A stretch of 64,000 nucleotides of DNA, taken from assembly GCA_028023455.1 (NCBI GenBank), contig JAQFVV010006203.1:10016876-10080875 (forward strand). Direction: 5' to 3'. A program made the translations under genes and the position numbers. The notes beneath the pieces were generated by a model that saw only the letters and a list, made by a program, of their open reading frames with translations, had not been told where the DNA came from and made no database searches. This DNA comes from Epiperipatus broadwayi. Its lineage: Eukaryota > Onychophora > Udeonychophora > Euonychophora > Peripatidae. Positions 37,401 through 49,072 of this stretch are shown piece after piece (the first letter of the stretch is position 1; each line of letters opens with the position of its first letter).

Positions 37401-37957
37401 ATGTTAATTATCTATCCAACTATAATAAACAATGGTTATTAAACTATTTGAATTAGTACAAACAAAGTCATAAAAAATATGTAAACTGAAGAATATACCT
37501 CTAAATTAACTCTATCCCTTTAATATATTTATATGCCTTTCCCATGTTAATATTCCTTATCCCATATCTACATTTTTATTAAATATAGAAAAATATATAT
37601 ATTTTAAATTATTGATCTTTTCTTCTTATTTATTTCTTTAATGAAATGAATTTAATGATAAAGGAAATGAGATTAATGTTCACCAATTGTAATTTTTAAG
37701 GATGGTAAAATGTTAATGAAATAGTCCTAGATGTTCCTGAAATTCACAAATTAAAATCCTTTGAAGATAATATTCTTAATTCCTTGGTTATTATGCATTG
37801 AAGAAGATAATATGAAATCTCAAGTTCATGATTAGTTTCCTCCTTACATATAGACAGCAACTTCTTTTATACACAGTTCTTTTATTAGCAATTATAATTC
37901 CATTTTGAAGATATACTTTATATATAATTTTAAAGGCAGTTGGCAAAAGTTGTTACT

Positions 37958-38035
37958 CATATATATATATATATATATATATATGATTAGACAAGCATAT
38001 ATATATATATATATATGATTAGACAAGCACATTTT
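37958..38035. repeat. (TA)n with duplicated GATTAGACAAGCA flank
   Basis: Two successive TA runs are each followed by GATTAGACAAGCA. Confidence 0.85.
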
Positions 38036-38089
38036 ATATATCCTACAATAAAATTGGGGTTCTATTCACTTTGCATTTTTTTTATAATG

Positions 38090-38180
38090 TAAAGATCATT
38101 AAGTTTTTGTAAAATGTTTTTTTTTAAAAAAAAAAAACATCTTTATATTTAGAACTCCAACTAGAACGATCTTTATAGAA
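38090..38180. repeat. T-run/A-run hairpin
   Basis: AAAGATCATT near the left pairs with ACGATCTTT near 38167-38175, and the centre is a T run joined to an A run flanked by ATG and CAT. The same design is seen at 58268-58330. Confidence 0.6.
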
Positions 38181-38187
38181 TACAAAA

Positions 38188-39047
38188 ATATATTTGGTTA
38201 TCGTCGATTAGCCACCACACACCACCTGATGTCACTGTTGCTAGTCAAAAACCAATAGATGTAATGTTACTGGGATGATTTACAATTTACTTTTTTTACA
38301 CTACTACATGTCAGCATGTAGCACTGGAATTCACAGGGAGAGATCCGATGTCTTTGCTGATCTGAAAAATCATCCATCACATACAAGACAATTTTTAAAA
38401 CATTATCCATTTCAGTGCATAAAGCTGGAATTGGCAGGGAGGGGAATCCAATGGTTTTGCTGATCTGAAGGATTGTCTGGACAACATACACAATATTTTT
38501 AAAAACAAAATTATTTAATAAAATCTAATATTCCATTTTTTGAATTAACATCTGATCAAAAAAAAATTTTTTTCAACACTATTTGAAAACAATTTACAAA
38601 ACACAATTCGATTTGAAAATTCCCCTCTGATCAAGTCACACTTATGCTTTGAAAGTCTTGTAGCTGTCCCTGCACAAAATATGTTTTACACATGATTTCT
38701 AGATAATGCTGGAATGTACACTTTTGAAATTTGTTTAACCTTAAAAATATGTGTACAGAAGTGTGTCTTTTATCTTACTATTATTATTAAAACTACATCA
38801 GGTCATATAAAAAATAAGTACTTCAAATGCACATGCAAAAACTTAAGGCAACTTGAATTCTACACCCTCTCACATCATACTGTAGCGATCTGTGAAGTGT
38901 GCGATAGTATCACGAAGCACAAAAGCTGCTTGGACAATATGAACAGAACTGTTCTATAGGTCATGTGAGCAGTATATTTCTGTGCTTTTGCATGGAAACA
39001 ATGACATCAGGTGGTGTGCAGGGCTAATCGATGACAACCATATATTT
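38188..39047. mobile_element. Non-autonomous TIR DNA transposon with 8-bp target duplication
   Basis: The element 38196-39039 (844 bp) is bounded by a perfect 8-bp duplication ATATATTT (38188-38195 and 39040-39047). Its ends are inverted repeats of about 45 bp: GGTTATCGTCGATTAGCC with CACACCACCTGATGTCA on the left, and the complement of GGTTGTCATCGATTAGCC with CACACCACCTGATGTCA on the right. Eight-base duplications are typical of hAT and a few other superfamilies; the termini starting GGT do not let me choose. No transposase frame is present. Inside, a unit of about 120 bp is tandemly duplicated (38318-38500). The same family forms 58903-60530. Confidence 0.9.
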
Positions 39048-39049
39048 AA

Positions 39050-40420
39050 ATTAAGTAATTTAGAAATTACTTTTTAAAAAAATTTAAAAATTTCTTATAA
39101 TAAGGTTTCTTATTAAATCATTCAAAAATATAAATTTTATCCTATACACTGTTCTTTAAATCAAACACAATATAAGTTCTTGTGAGGATATTGCTGAAAA
39201 GATAGTATCCTTAATAATAATTTTAATTATTTGATTTTTCCTATTTATAGTTGCATGAACTTGCTAAAGCATATCATATTATATATTGTGATATTACAAT
39301 TCTATATTAAATTATTGAGTTAATTTCACTTCCTTTAATTCATTGATAAATTGCATTTGAACTTAAATGTTATCACATTGTCAATTGTCTTTATTAATGA
39401 ATTAGTATTTCAACAATGGTTTTTCATTTTAAAGAATGAAAAATACTAATTTACTATGTTACATATTTATTTTCATAAATATAATAGAAATAAAAATATA
39501 ATATATACATATATTGATTATATGTATGTGTATGTAATGTATACTCATGCAATATATATGTATGTCAACTATAAGTATCAAGTTGATTTAAAATACAATA
39601 TAGTTTTACATTTTTATTTACTGTGCCAATATTAAAAAGTTACAAATAATAGGGATAAAAAAAAATTATATTAAATCATTTATTTGCTGTGCACTAAAAA
39701 GAAGAAAAAAGTTTCTTCAACCACAATTGGAGATTTTAGATTTAAACGTAAATTAAAAGCATGAGGGTCTAGAAATTAATATGTGAATTCCAATTTTTTA
39801 TACAAGGGATTGACTTGATTAATTTCTGAACTCCCCATGTTTTTCTTTCAAGTTAAATTTAAAAATCCCAATTCAGATTGAAAAAACAATTACTTTTTTC
39901 ATTTTAGTACACAGTATAGGGATTTATTTAATTAATTTCTATCCCCCCCCATGCTTTTATTTCAAGTTAAATCTAAACCCCCAATTTTGGTTAAAAAACA
40001 ATTCTTTTAGTACTCAGTAAATAAAATAATTTAATATTTAAAAAAATTATCTTTATTATTTGTTCCTTATTAGTGAGGTGTTGTTTTCACATTATACCAG
40101 AAAATAAATGTCCATTAATTTAATAATAGAAATTAATTGATTAATCTTATTTGCTATATGAAATTATATTTTTATAGCAATTGGTTAGATTTGGATTTAT
40201 ATTGCCATATCTTTTCTGAATTTATTAATTTATTAGTTACTTTCATTAAATAATAAGTTAAAAAGTAATAGTGTTAATGTCTTTATTTTTTCAGCAATCT
40301 GTTCTATGAATTGGCAGTGTGTGTAATGATTTCATTATAGCATAGTGTTTGGGGGAATTTGTAAATTAATCCAGTATGACTATTTAAATTAAAATGCATT
40401 TAAAATATATATTTATATTT
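39050..40420. other. Intron sequence, nothing recognised
   Basis: A+T rich. A loose direct repeat, CATG-TTTT-TTTCAAGTTAAAT-TAAA, recurs at about 39837-39862 and 39952-39977. Confidence 0.4.
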
Positions 40421-40429
40421 TCTCTTGTT

Positions 40430-40980
40430 CACAATCACAGCCCCTAGTGTTCTTATGATCTTCAGCTCACTCTAGAGCAAAAATTATTAATTTATATACA
40501 TGTGGGTATATGTTTGTGTTTGGACATCCAGATGGCTCTCTGAATGATGCAATGGACAAGATTGCCTTTAAAATTCATTCACTGCACTTTTTTATACAGA
40601 TTAGAAATCAGTTTATAATTGACCTGTACACTCATGGAATCATATGACCAGAACACTGATGATGATCAGTATGCATCAGGATTCCAGCATTTTTTTTTAT
40701 GATTGATAGATTACCACTTAAATATTTGCATGCAAATGACTAATTTTTATTATGACCTAAGTTTTGACTTGGACTAAATAAATAATCTGAATCTTGATAC
40801 TAAATCTCTTTTAGATCCTGTCACAAGAAATTAATGTTGATTAGTCTTGTTTAATGCTGATGATGCAAACTTATAATTGTTTTAATGACATGTTCTTCTA
40901 TGCTAATGCTCTCATGCTTCTTCCTTTTACATTTGCTCATTAGCTATGATATTTTGGAGATGATTTGTCATTATCCTATG
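40430..40980 (+). repeat. Dispersed repeat, partner of 27.8-28.3 kb
   Basis: Shares GATGATGATCAG-ATG, CCAGCAT and GTCACAAGA-words in the same order with 27970-28170. Class unknown. Confidence 0.4.
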
Positions 40981-41089
40981 TCATCTCTTTTATTCTTACC
41001 ATTAGAATATTTACATATGTGTGTGTGTGTAAATTAAATTTTCAAAATTTAAAAGAAACTCTCTGCTTAATTTTTATATAAAAAAATAG

Positions 41090-41172
41090 AGGTCAGCGAC
41101 AGCTGCTTTACAAGCATTTGTCTCGGGTTAACGCGTTCGCTTCCGGCTGATGCTATGACACATGAGAAAAAA
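41090..41172 (+). mobile_element. tRNA-derived SINE, 5'-truncated copy
   Basis: Contains GAGGTCAGCGACAGCTGC, GGGTTAACGCGTTCG in the B-box place, GCTGATGCTATGACACATG and an A-rich tail, matching the copies at 4213 and 36066. No clear target duplication. Confidence 0.7.
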
Positions 41173-41711
41173 ATTAGCTACATTATAATGGAGCATTGCA
41201 AGCTGAGATTAAGACATCTAGTAATTCTATTTGTCTCAAATACTTTAACCCAAAAATAAAAAACATTCAGAGAATTTTTACCATTTAAATTTATAAACTT
41301 GTGTGTGTGTATATATATACAGATACATGTTAGTATACAATATTTATAAAACAGATAATAGTTTTGAATGTTGAAACATAATGTGCCAATATTTTTTTAA
41401 AAGGGTATTCTCACTTATTTATTTAATCAAGCATTTTTATTATTAGCATAATTAAATATTTTGAAAAAGAGATATGTCAATAGATGCTAAGGTAGATAAA
41501 TAGTTAAAACTAGGTGGGAAGTTAAACAGATAGAAAGACAGATACATAAACAGATAGACAGACTGACAGATAAACAGATAAATTCTTTTCCATGTGTTAA
41601 TTTTTAATTTTAATTTTTACATCTGAAGTTTTATAATGATTGTTTTACATATGAGATCTGTGTTATGTATAGTAGTAAATATATTTTGTAGCACACTTTT
41701 TATTTTAATAG

Positions 41712-41810
41712 ACAAAAAAAGAGAAATTGACGATAGTTCATGTAGTTGTGAAAAGAAATCTCTATATCATTTTATTCCAATGATTGCAAGCACAGCTGGA
41801 GAAATAGCAG
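41712..41810 (+). CDS. SVOP-like: SVOP-like MFS transporter, exon 'd' (extracellular loop, TM8 start)
   Basis: The acceptor CTTTTTATTTTAATAG ends at 41711; the donor GTAGAAAT starts at 41811. With the G from exon 'c' it reads D, KKREIDDSSCSCEKKS, LYHFIPMIASTAGEIA and leaves one G (phase 1). SVOP has a Cys-rich loop (C-x-C) followed by DY-DLLWTTL-EFPG at this place; SCSC, a short charged stretch and a helix ending in GE-AG keep the pattern, but the usually conserved DLLWTT is replaced by HFIPMIAST. An ORF that opens upstream at 41636 reads on through this exon and into the intron to a stop at 41876-41878; neither end is the natural exon border. Confidence 0.88.
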
Positions 41811-42023
41811 GTAGAAATTTATCTGTATTGTATATAGTAACTATTATAATATTGTATGCTGTTGAAAATGGAAAATGAAGCTTACTGCAATTTAATATTT
41901 ATTTGTGCAATTAATACTATAATTTATATATTTAATAAAGTTATTACAGTTTTATTATTAAATATAAATCTTTAATAATGGTCAAACCTAAATTTGTCCA
42001 TAATGTTGTTTTTAAATAATCAA

Positions 42024-43949
42024 TAATGATTCCAACACAACTGAAATAAAACAAGTATATGATTATATAAAATGATGATGTAAAATGAACGTTAGAGGGA
42101 GGATTAATAGATATAAGATCGATCAGATAGGCGTATAGGATATAGTTTATTTGTAGTTAAACAACTTATAGATATGAGTAGAAATTCAAGTAGACAGTAA
42201 TATATGGTTTTCATAGATATAGAGAAGGCATATGATAGAGCAAATAGAAATAGAGTATGGGTAAGTTTAGTAAATTTGGGAATGACTGGAGCTTTAATGG
42301 ATCTTATTAACAGATTGTATGAAAATAATTACTATACATATCAATTAGGGAATACAGAATCAGTTAAAGTTAAAAATGGAGTGAGACTAAGGCAAGGATG
42401 CCCTGTGTCATCTATTTTGTTTTTGTTGTATTTGAGAAAAATGGAGATTGCAATAGAAAGAATAGGATGAGGGGTATAGATACCATTAATAGATGGCAAG
42501 GGAGTATATACATTATCAGGTCTTTTATTTGCAGATGATGTTTTCTTGTGCACAGAAAGAAGGGAAGATATGGAATTTTTGCTGAGGGCATGCACAAGGG
42601 TGGGTAATGACATAGGGATTAAATTTAGTGAAGAAAAATAAAAAATGATGATTAATACTAGGGAAAGAGAAGACAAATATTTTTTATTGGGGGATATAAA
42701 GTTAAATGTGGTGAATAGGTATACCTATTTGGGAATTATCTTAAGTAAACAGAGAAATTGCTTGAATGAATGAGAAAAAAAAATTGATAAATGAAGCAAA
42801 GTAAAAAAAAGACTGATAAAAATTATTAACAGTATTTTCTTATAATAAATATGATGTAGCTAAAATTATATGGAAGGGAGTGATAGTAACAGGATTAACT
42901 TATGGTAATGATGCATTATGTGTTAGTAAGGGGGTGTTAGATTACTTTAAAATAGTACAAAGATAAGTAGGAAGACATGCATTAGATGCAGATATATGGA
43001 CAGCAAAGGAGGCAATTCAAGTAGAAATGGTATGGTCAAATTTTTATATGAGAGATTCAAAAAGCAAAATGAAAATGTTCAGTAGATTGTAGTTTATGGA
43101 TAATAAGAGAATAGCCAAAATAATATTTAATTGCGTTATGAATAAAGGTCAGGCAACAAGATGGGTGAGAAAGGTAGTACAGTATGCAGAAGATTTGGAT
43201 AAAGAATTTATGTCAGTATACTTATACAAAAGATGGTATAATTGTGTTAGGAGAATTGTTGAGTGTTATAATGGCAAGGAATGCAATAGAAGAATAGATG
43301 CATTAATAAAGAATAAAGAGTTGAAGAGATGGAGAACTAGAATGGAGAGTAAAAAAAGTTTAAATATATATAGAAGTAAACAGAATATTTGGTGCGATTT
43401 AATTTAAGATAATAGCAAGGAAAGTAGTTTACTGTTTAAGGCTCAAGCAGGATCATTAGCAATAAGAAAATATATACATAAATGGAGAAATGTGGGTGAT
43501 TTATTCTGCAAGTTATGTAAAGAAAGTATAGAAAATATTAGGCATCTGTTAATTGAATGTAAATGCTTATAAAGAGAAAAGGTATAAATAATGAAGTTTT
43601 GGAAGATTAAATATAAACAAAGAGAATATACAAAAAGTGGATTCTTGGATATTATGCTGGGTTTTTCACAAAGATTATATTGTGAAAATGGGATAACATA
43701 GAATAGAGAAGAATATGGGGAAAACTTAGGACAGGGAATGAAAAGGGAAGATAAAATGGGTAACAGGTTTCTCTGTGCATAGTGGCTGAGAGATTCCTGA
43801 CTCCATATAAGGGGAAATCACATCGCATGTGATTGTATTAGAAAAGTGTATTTTGAAAAGGCTCTTATACAGTGAAAACCGGTTCAATAATAAAGAAAAT
43901 ATTTATTTTTATACAGATGTTTTGTTTCAATTGTGTTGGAATCATTATT
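42024..43949 (+). mobile_element. 5'-truncated LINE inside a short inverted repeat
   Basis: The LINE body runs from about 42090 to about 43915. AATAATGATTCCAACACA and TGAAATAAAAC at 42024-42056 have their near-exact reverse complement at 43918-43948, so the element sits between inverted copies of a 30-35 bp sequence. The 3' end has CCGGTTCAATAATAAAG and no long poly-A. Coding details are given in the next entry. A rearranged copy lies at 10255-11109. Confidence 0.75.
42090..43570 (+). pseudogene. LINE reverse transcriptase, broken
   Basis: The frame 42204-42470 holds motif A (MVFIDIEKAYDRANR) and motif B (NGVRLRQGCPVSSILF, LYL). After a shift, LFADDVFLCTE (about 42525-42557) supplies the intact FADD catalytic box, then TYLGIILSKQRNCL and LTYGNDALCVSKGVLDYF. 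The open frame 43096-43407 encodes the C-terminal domain (ATRWVRKVVQYAEDLDKEF, then RRIVECYNGKE, LKRWRTRMESKK), and CKLCKESIENIRHLLIEC near 43510-43565 is the zinc-knuckle end. Many stops make it inactive. By motif style it is jockey/CR1/I-like; the clade is not certain. Confidence 0.85.
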
Positions 43950-44860
43950 AAATATAAATCTGTGTACATGTGTGTTTGTCATCAGTAGTTTTGTTATTTC
44001 TCTTTTTGCTTGCTGTAAAGCTTAAGTTTATTACTGTTGCTATGACAATAAAGCACAACATGTCAAAAACATGCCTAAATCTATGAAAAAAGGTGACGAA
44101 TTAAACTACTGAAGCAGTAAATCAATAAATATATACTGAATGCTCAAAAAAACTTAACAAACAGTTTTTTAATAAATATTTTTTTTTATTTTGAAGCAAA
44201 GATCTTTTCAGGTGCCCCTGAAAATTAATATCAGTTCCCTTTCTATATAAAGACATGGTGACTTTTAATTTGAAATGCAAAATATTTACTAGTCAAGAGA
44301 GAGAGAAAAAAAATCTTAAAAAATGCTTATTTATATATATAATACAAACTAAAAATAACATGCCTGTTACTATATCCTATGAAGCTAATTATAATATATA
44401 ATCTAATCAACAGAATAAATAATATATGTAAAAAAATTGTATATAAAAAAACTTATTTAATGTGAGGAGTATTGCATTAAAAAATAAAATAAAAATTTTT
44501 CTTCAACCACAATTTGCATTGTTAATTTTAGCTTGAAATAAAAGCAGAAACATCCACAAATTAATTAATTTAATAGTTTCATTTCTAGATGCTTGAAAAC
44601 AATATAAAGCCTTCTGGTCTCTATTCAGTTTTTCTTTTAATATTGAGCAACATAATATCATAAAAACTTTAAAGGCAAGTTCAGCATTCTTTGAATAGAA
44701 AGCTCATAAATAACTGTATAGTCACAGTTGAAAATATAATGCTTCTAGGTGCATGAAAGATATTCAGTAATCATTCATTTTTTTTGTATTGTTTATATTA
44801 AATAATTAATAAAACAAGTCACAAATTGTGAAACTTGCCTTTAAGCTTGTGCTAAAATGT

Positions 44861-45117
44861 TCACTAGATGGAGCTTACCACTAGCTCCAAACAAGATTTA
44901 AATTATAAGTGCCAACAGAGAAAAAATTCAAAATCTCTATCAGACTATCCTCATCTCCAGATCCTGAAATCCTAACTCTTCACTGAGATGAGCCATTAAG
45001 CTCGAAACCAATTGGTCTGGAGATGAGGATAGTATAATAAAGATTTTGAATTCTTTTTCTGCTGGCACTTATAATTTAAAGCTTGTTTGGAGCTAGTGGT
45101 AAGCTCCATCTAGTGAA
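44861..45117. repeat. Foldback repeat enclosing a hammerhead-like motif
   Basis: The arms 44861-44960 and 45017-45117 are reverse complements with a few small indels (CACTAGATGGAGCTTACCAC outside, ACTATCCTCATCTCCAG inside). The 56-bp loop carries the ribozyme-like sequence described in the next entry. TATATTAAATAA occurs near 44794 and 45119 and could be a target duplication, but the region is A+T rich. No open frame. Confidence 0.8.
44969..45030 (+). ncRNA. Hammerhead-ribozyme-like fold, core altered
   Basis: Stem I: ATCCT (44969-44973) with AGGAT (45026-45030) and TCTTCA (44977-44982) with TGGAGA (45018-45023), separated by AAC/TG internal loops. Core box CTGAGAT (44983-44989; CTGANGA expected). 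Stem II: GAGC/GCTC with loop CATTAA. GAAA at 45004-45007. Stem III: ACC/GGT closed by AATT, followed by C45017, giving the usual GTC cleavage site. All three helices and GAAA are right; the CTGANGA box is disturbed, so cleavage is doubtful in this copy. The 3' strand of stem I can also pair with 44944-44960. Confidence 0.5.
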
Positions 45118-45179
45118 TATATTAAATAAATTTATACAATAAAGTGCTTTTTTTGTACTTTTCACAATGTTTTATTTAA

Positions 45180-45910
45180 TTCAGTTATCTGGAAGTTTTG
45201 ACTATGTAATAGTCTTCTTCAGAGCTGTAAAATACAATTGCATTGCATTATTTTTTATTTGTTTGTCAACATTCATATGTATATATATAATTCGAGGGAT
45301 TTGAATTCAGGATTTTCATTTTGTCATCTTCCACTCTATTTCCAGAAATTGGTACACATGACCACACACATGTGAAAAGATACATGATCTCCGTTATATG
45401 TTTTTCATTCAGAACCAGCATTCATCAATTAAGTCAAGTCATAATTTCCCATATATATATATATTCAGTGCTCACTTTATATTTTTGCATGAAATACATA
45501 TATTGGGGATCGTGCATCTTTTGTACATGTATATTGATTGCTTGAGATGGAGTGGAGAATGAATAGACTGAAAAATCCTGAGTTCAAATCGCTCAATATA
45601 CATATAAGAAACATTCAGTAATAAGCAAATTACATATTGCCTTATAAGACATGCATTTTATAATTAAAAATAATAATAATTTGCATAAATAACAGCAAAT
45701 AAAGTTGATGGTGTCAAGGGTATGAGTGAAATAATTCAGCACTTGTAGATCAAATTAAAATAATAATAAAGATGTATGTACATAAATGCAATAAGATTGT
45801 GTGTGTGTGCATGCACGTGCGCACAAGAAAAACAAAAACTGATATAGTGCAATTATATAATTGTATTTTACAGCTTTGAGAAGACTGTAAGATAATTGAA
45901 TTAAATACAG
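45180..45910. repeat. Nested inverted repeats (foldback element)
   Basis: Outer arms: AGTCTTCTTCAGAGCTGTAA and AATACAATTG near 45211-45240 against their complement near 45848-45890. Inner arms: 45281-45345 against 45541-45602 (GATTTGAATTCAGGATTTT and CCACTC against their complement). The spacer contains only a short chance frame. Confidence 0.65.
45195..45222 (-). ncRNA. Degenerate hammerhead-like core, minus strand
   Basis: Minus strand: CTGAAGA, an extra A, stem GACTA/TAGTC with loop TTACA, then AAAAC where GAAAC is expected. One essential G is missing, and stems I and III are not evident. It lies in the outer arm of a foldback element. Confidence 0.35.
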
Positions 45911-46199
45911 CATAGTCAAAAATAAGAAATGATTTTTTGTATAGATTTATTATATTTAAGTTGTTCATGGAAAACCAGAATTGTGTCCTCAGCTTTGATA
46001 GATGAGTATACTGTATATTATAATATAATGAAATTCTGGAGAAATAGAAATTTGAAATTTTTATTGAATCAAATATTTTTAACTATTAGTCTAGATGTTT
46101 TTAAGAGTACGCCAATTTTAGTAATATGTAAGGTTTAATACGCTTGACATATATAGTGAAATTAAATTCATAAAAAAATACACTAATATTTCTTAAGGC

Positions 46200-46545
46200 T
46201 AAGCACTTTCAGAGCATTCGACTCCATATTCATAGCCTCCAAATCTAATAATTTATGCAAAGCTATGCAAGCTCATTTATATTGTCCATCTCTTTGATAT
46301 AGAAAAGCATGTATCCTTCCTGTTTATTGCCTTCAAGTCTCTTGCTATGCTTCTTTCACCTTCCTTTTGATGTCATTTCTCTCAGTGGAAACCATTTCAG
46401 CACATGCAGGTTCAAATTCATGATTAGCCTCTTTTTGGTGGTCTACAAATACTGAGCTGCCCTCATTTCTGTTTAATACTCTTTTGTATAAGTATTTGTG
46501 TTAAGCTACTCTATTGTTCATAGTGGCCCACGTCTCACCATAGTA
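46200..46545 (-). pseudogene. Possible Penelope-like GIY-YIG C-terminal remnant
   Basis: The minus strand reads YGETWATMNNRVA, then HKYLYKRVLNRNEGSSVFVD, HQKEANHEFEPACAEMV, STERNDIKRKVKEA. The order (GET-, then H, SS-V--H---NHEF, then a RKVKEA helix) follows the C-terminal half of GIY-YIG domains in Penelope-like elements. The GIY segment itself is not visible. Decayed, and distinct from the copy at the right end of the window. Confidence 0.45.
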
Positions 46546-46853
46546 TAATAAAATTGTTTTTTATTAATTAATTTAGAATGCATATTGAAGTTTTATTTGA
46601 CATTTTTATTATCTTCACTACACATATATTCAACAAGTGTCTTAAGATAAAATGCTATATTCTTATGTACATATGGAATTACTTTACCAATTTTTTGCCT
46701 CTAAAGGATGTTTTATTCTGGAATTATATATTCTGTATACAATTCTAAAAATAAATCAAAGAGTTATTTTATTAAGCAAACACTGGGACTATGAATATAA
46801 GATGTATATTCTATCTTCAACTATATGTTTGCAGTAATTATAATTTTATATTA

Positions 46854-47046
46854 TAAATATATTAAATTTATTAAGCACAAGCAGTTGATATTATAATAAT
46901 GTGAAAGGCTGAAACCTTTGACTGATGTGCTTTAAAAATGCTTATTTGAGAGCCAATCAGGTGTAATAATGACTGCACATCAAAGGTTTTAGTCTTTCAC
47001 ATTATTATTGTATCATCTGATTGCAGTTAATAAATTTAATATATTT
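46854..47046. repeat. Palindrome, arms of about 77 bp
   Basis: AATATATTAAATTTATTAA, then ATAATAATGTGAAAG and CCTTTGA-TGATGTGC on the left match the complement on the right ending near 47046, with a few mismatches; the loop is about 40 bp. No open frame. Confidence 0.8.
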
Positions 47047-47049
47047 ACA

Positions 47050-48470
47050 TTTGTTACTATCATTTCATTAAATTTGAAAATTACTTCATAGTAAATTGAA
47101 AGATTTCATGTTATTTGTTTATATATAATATTTAGTGAAATAAATGAAGATGTTTTAAGTTTCAAGCTCTTAGTTCATAATGCTTGAGTCTGGCTTATTT
47201 ATATATAAATTTAAGTAGAGAAGAAGGTGTCCACCTTTTTCTCCTATTTCTGGCTTATGGTTTTGAATTGAGAGTTCCACCTGCAGTCATTATTACATCT
47301 GATTGGCTGTCACATAATTTTATATTATGTTTTATTCTCAATTACATCTTTTCCAGTGAACACAGTTATTACTGTATTTCTTTTGAATGCCCTTGAAATA
47401 AACTTTATATCAAAAATGGAATTTGCCTCTTTCATGAAAACCATATTTGACATCACAATAAATATTTTTTTATAAAGTCATATCATTTACTTATTTTACA
47501 TGTCCATTCTAACAAAAATGTGATTTTACAATAGTAAGATATTCAATTTTATTTACTAGTGCAGAGATAGGGATTTACATTCTAAGCATGTGTACTGTAA
47601 TGTTGTTGTGATAGCTCAACAATGTCTAGTTAAGTGCTAAGAATATCATGTCTTGTTGAGTACTAAGAATATCAATTCATTAAGCTGAACAACATGTATT
47701 GGTTTTATGATCTTATCTTTGCATTTTTAAAATTTTAGAGCAAAGTTAAATAAAATGTATCTAGTGTCTTTTTACTTTGATAATGATCTAAATTTTACTT
47801 CTATATGATAAATTTGTTAAATAACAGCTATATGTACAACTAATTTAGTTGTAGTAGTTATATTTTAATTTCTAAAATGACAGCAACACATTGGAGTCTC
47901 TTTTTATCATGTAGGCTTACATTTTTAAAGCTAACAAAATATTTAAATGGGATTACATTTCCAAACTGATAAAAGTTATTGAATTTTTTTTTTCATATCT
48001 GATATATAAAGAGCTTGACTTTTTTTAAATATTAATTATTAAACTAAAACATTAAGTATATTCTATAGATCACATTCTAAAATAAAAAATTTAGTACAAT
48101 CATCATTATATTATAAATCGAGAAATCAAAAAGAAGTTATTAACTATGCTTTTAATTACATAACATCTTGATCACTAATTTATGACACTATCATTGTCAT
48201 TGTAATGAAAACCAAAGATGACACTAGTACACATTCTTATTTAATTCCAGTTTTAATTTAAACCATGCAGACTTTCCATCATTTAGAAACTGTATAAAAT
48301 GAATAAGCTTTAATGAACAACCAATTAATTTTAATCGGTGTCATAGATCTTTATCATTAATTGACCATGCTTTATCAAATCAATAAAAGTATTGCATAAA
48401 TTACTCTACTGGTTCTCAACATTTTTCTGACATTTGAATGGCTAGAAAAACGATGAGTATAAACAATTAT
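47050..48470. other. Intron sequence, nothing recognised
   Basis: Short frames only, for example 47184-47396, which has no recognisable domain. The phrase TTAAG-GCTAAGAATATCATGT and TTGAGTACTAAGAATATCAA is a local duplication at 47632-47672. Confidence 0.4.
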
Positions 48471-48473
48471 TAA

Positions 48474-48665
48474 ATTATTTTTTTTTTGTTTTTAACAACA
48501 CACCCAAAAAAATTTTCAAAAGCCTTTTTTGTGTAGAGAAAAAAAATTTTTTTTCCCCCTCTGCCCCTCCCTCTTTTTTTTTTTTATTTTTTTTAAAAGT
48601 TTATATAAAAGAACCCCCATAAAAAACAACCACAAGTTTTTTATATATATTTATAAAAAAAAAAA
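48474..48665. repeat. Homopolymer-rich low-complexity block
   Basis: T, A and C runs are stacked (for example TTTTTTTTCCCCCTCTGCCC). The base composition differs from all neighbours. It may be real low-complexity DNA or a consensus error of the assembly. Confidence 0.7.
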
Positions 48666-49072
48666 GTTCAATATTTTTTGAAGCAAACTTAGCACTACTT
48701 TATTTTAAAATCTCTCCAAATATCTTTTTAAGATCTGCATCTTTTACATTTCCAAGACTATAAAAACTGTTTTCCAAGACTATAAAGAACTGCTTTATTT
48801 TTATTAAGTAAGACATCTTCCTCCAACTTAACTGATTTTTCTGTGAATGTTTCAGTATAAAGTGGAGAAGAGGAAATATAATGAAAATGGTCCAAAACAT
48901 TGAAATAAATACAAAACAAATGCAAGCAAAAAAGTAAAATGTTGGTTTGTTTATATTTAATTAATATTATATATAAATGTGTGTGAGTGCATTTTCTGAT
49001 GAAACCAGCCGTTTAGTTGAATGTTGTTTAGATAAGCAATTATATTTTTTATTAATATATATATTGTTTTAG

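Larger units (their letters stand above)
20802..41711 (+). other. SVOP-like gene, intron between exons 'c' and 'd' (20.9 kb)
   Basis: A phase-1 intron. It contains a candidate foreign terminal exon (22875-22991), a foldback element (25182-25859), RTE-like LINE fragments (24660-34090), two tandem arrays (28914-30000), two SINEs and a TIR transposon (38196-39039). Confidence 0.85.
41811..49072 (+). other. SVOP-like gene, intron between exons 'd' and 'e' (7.3 kb)
   Basis: A phase-1 intron. It contains a LINE (42090-43915), three foldback blocks (44861-45117, 45180-45910, 46854-47046) and a possible Penelope remnant. Confidence 0.88.

Noticed and set aside
42341-42676. Minus-strand 111-codon frame
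   Set aside because: It lies opposite the LINE reverse transcriptase motifs, which account for the sequence.
47184-47396. 70-codon frame as an exon
   Set aside because: No domain, no convincing splice sites, and length within chance for this composition.
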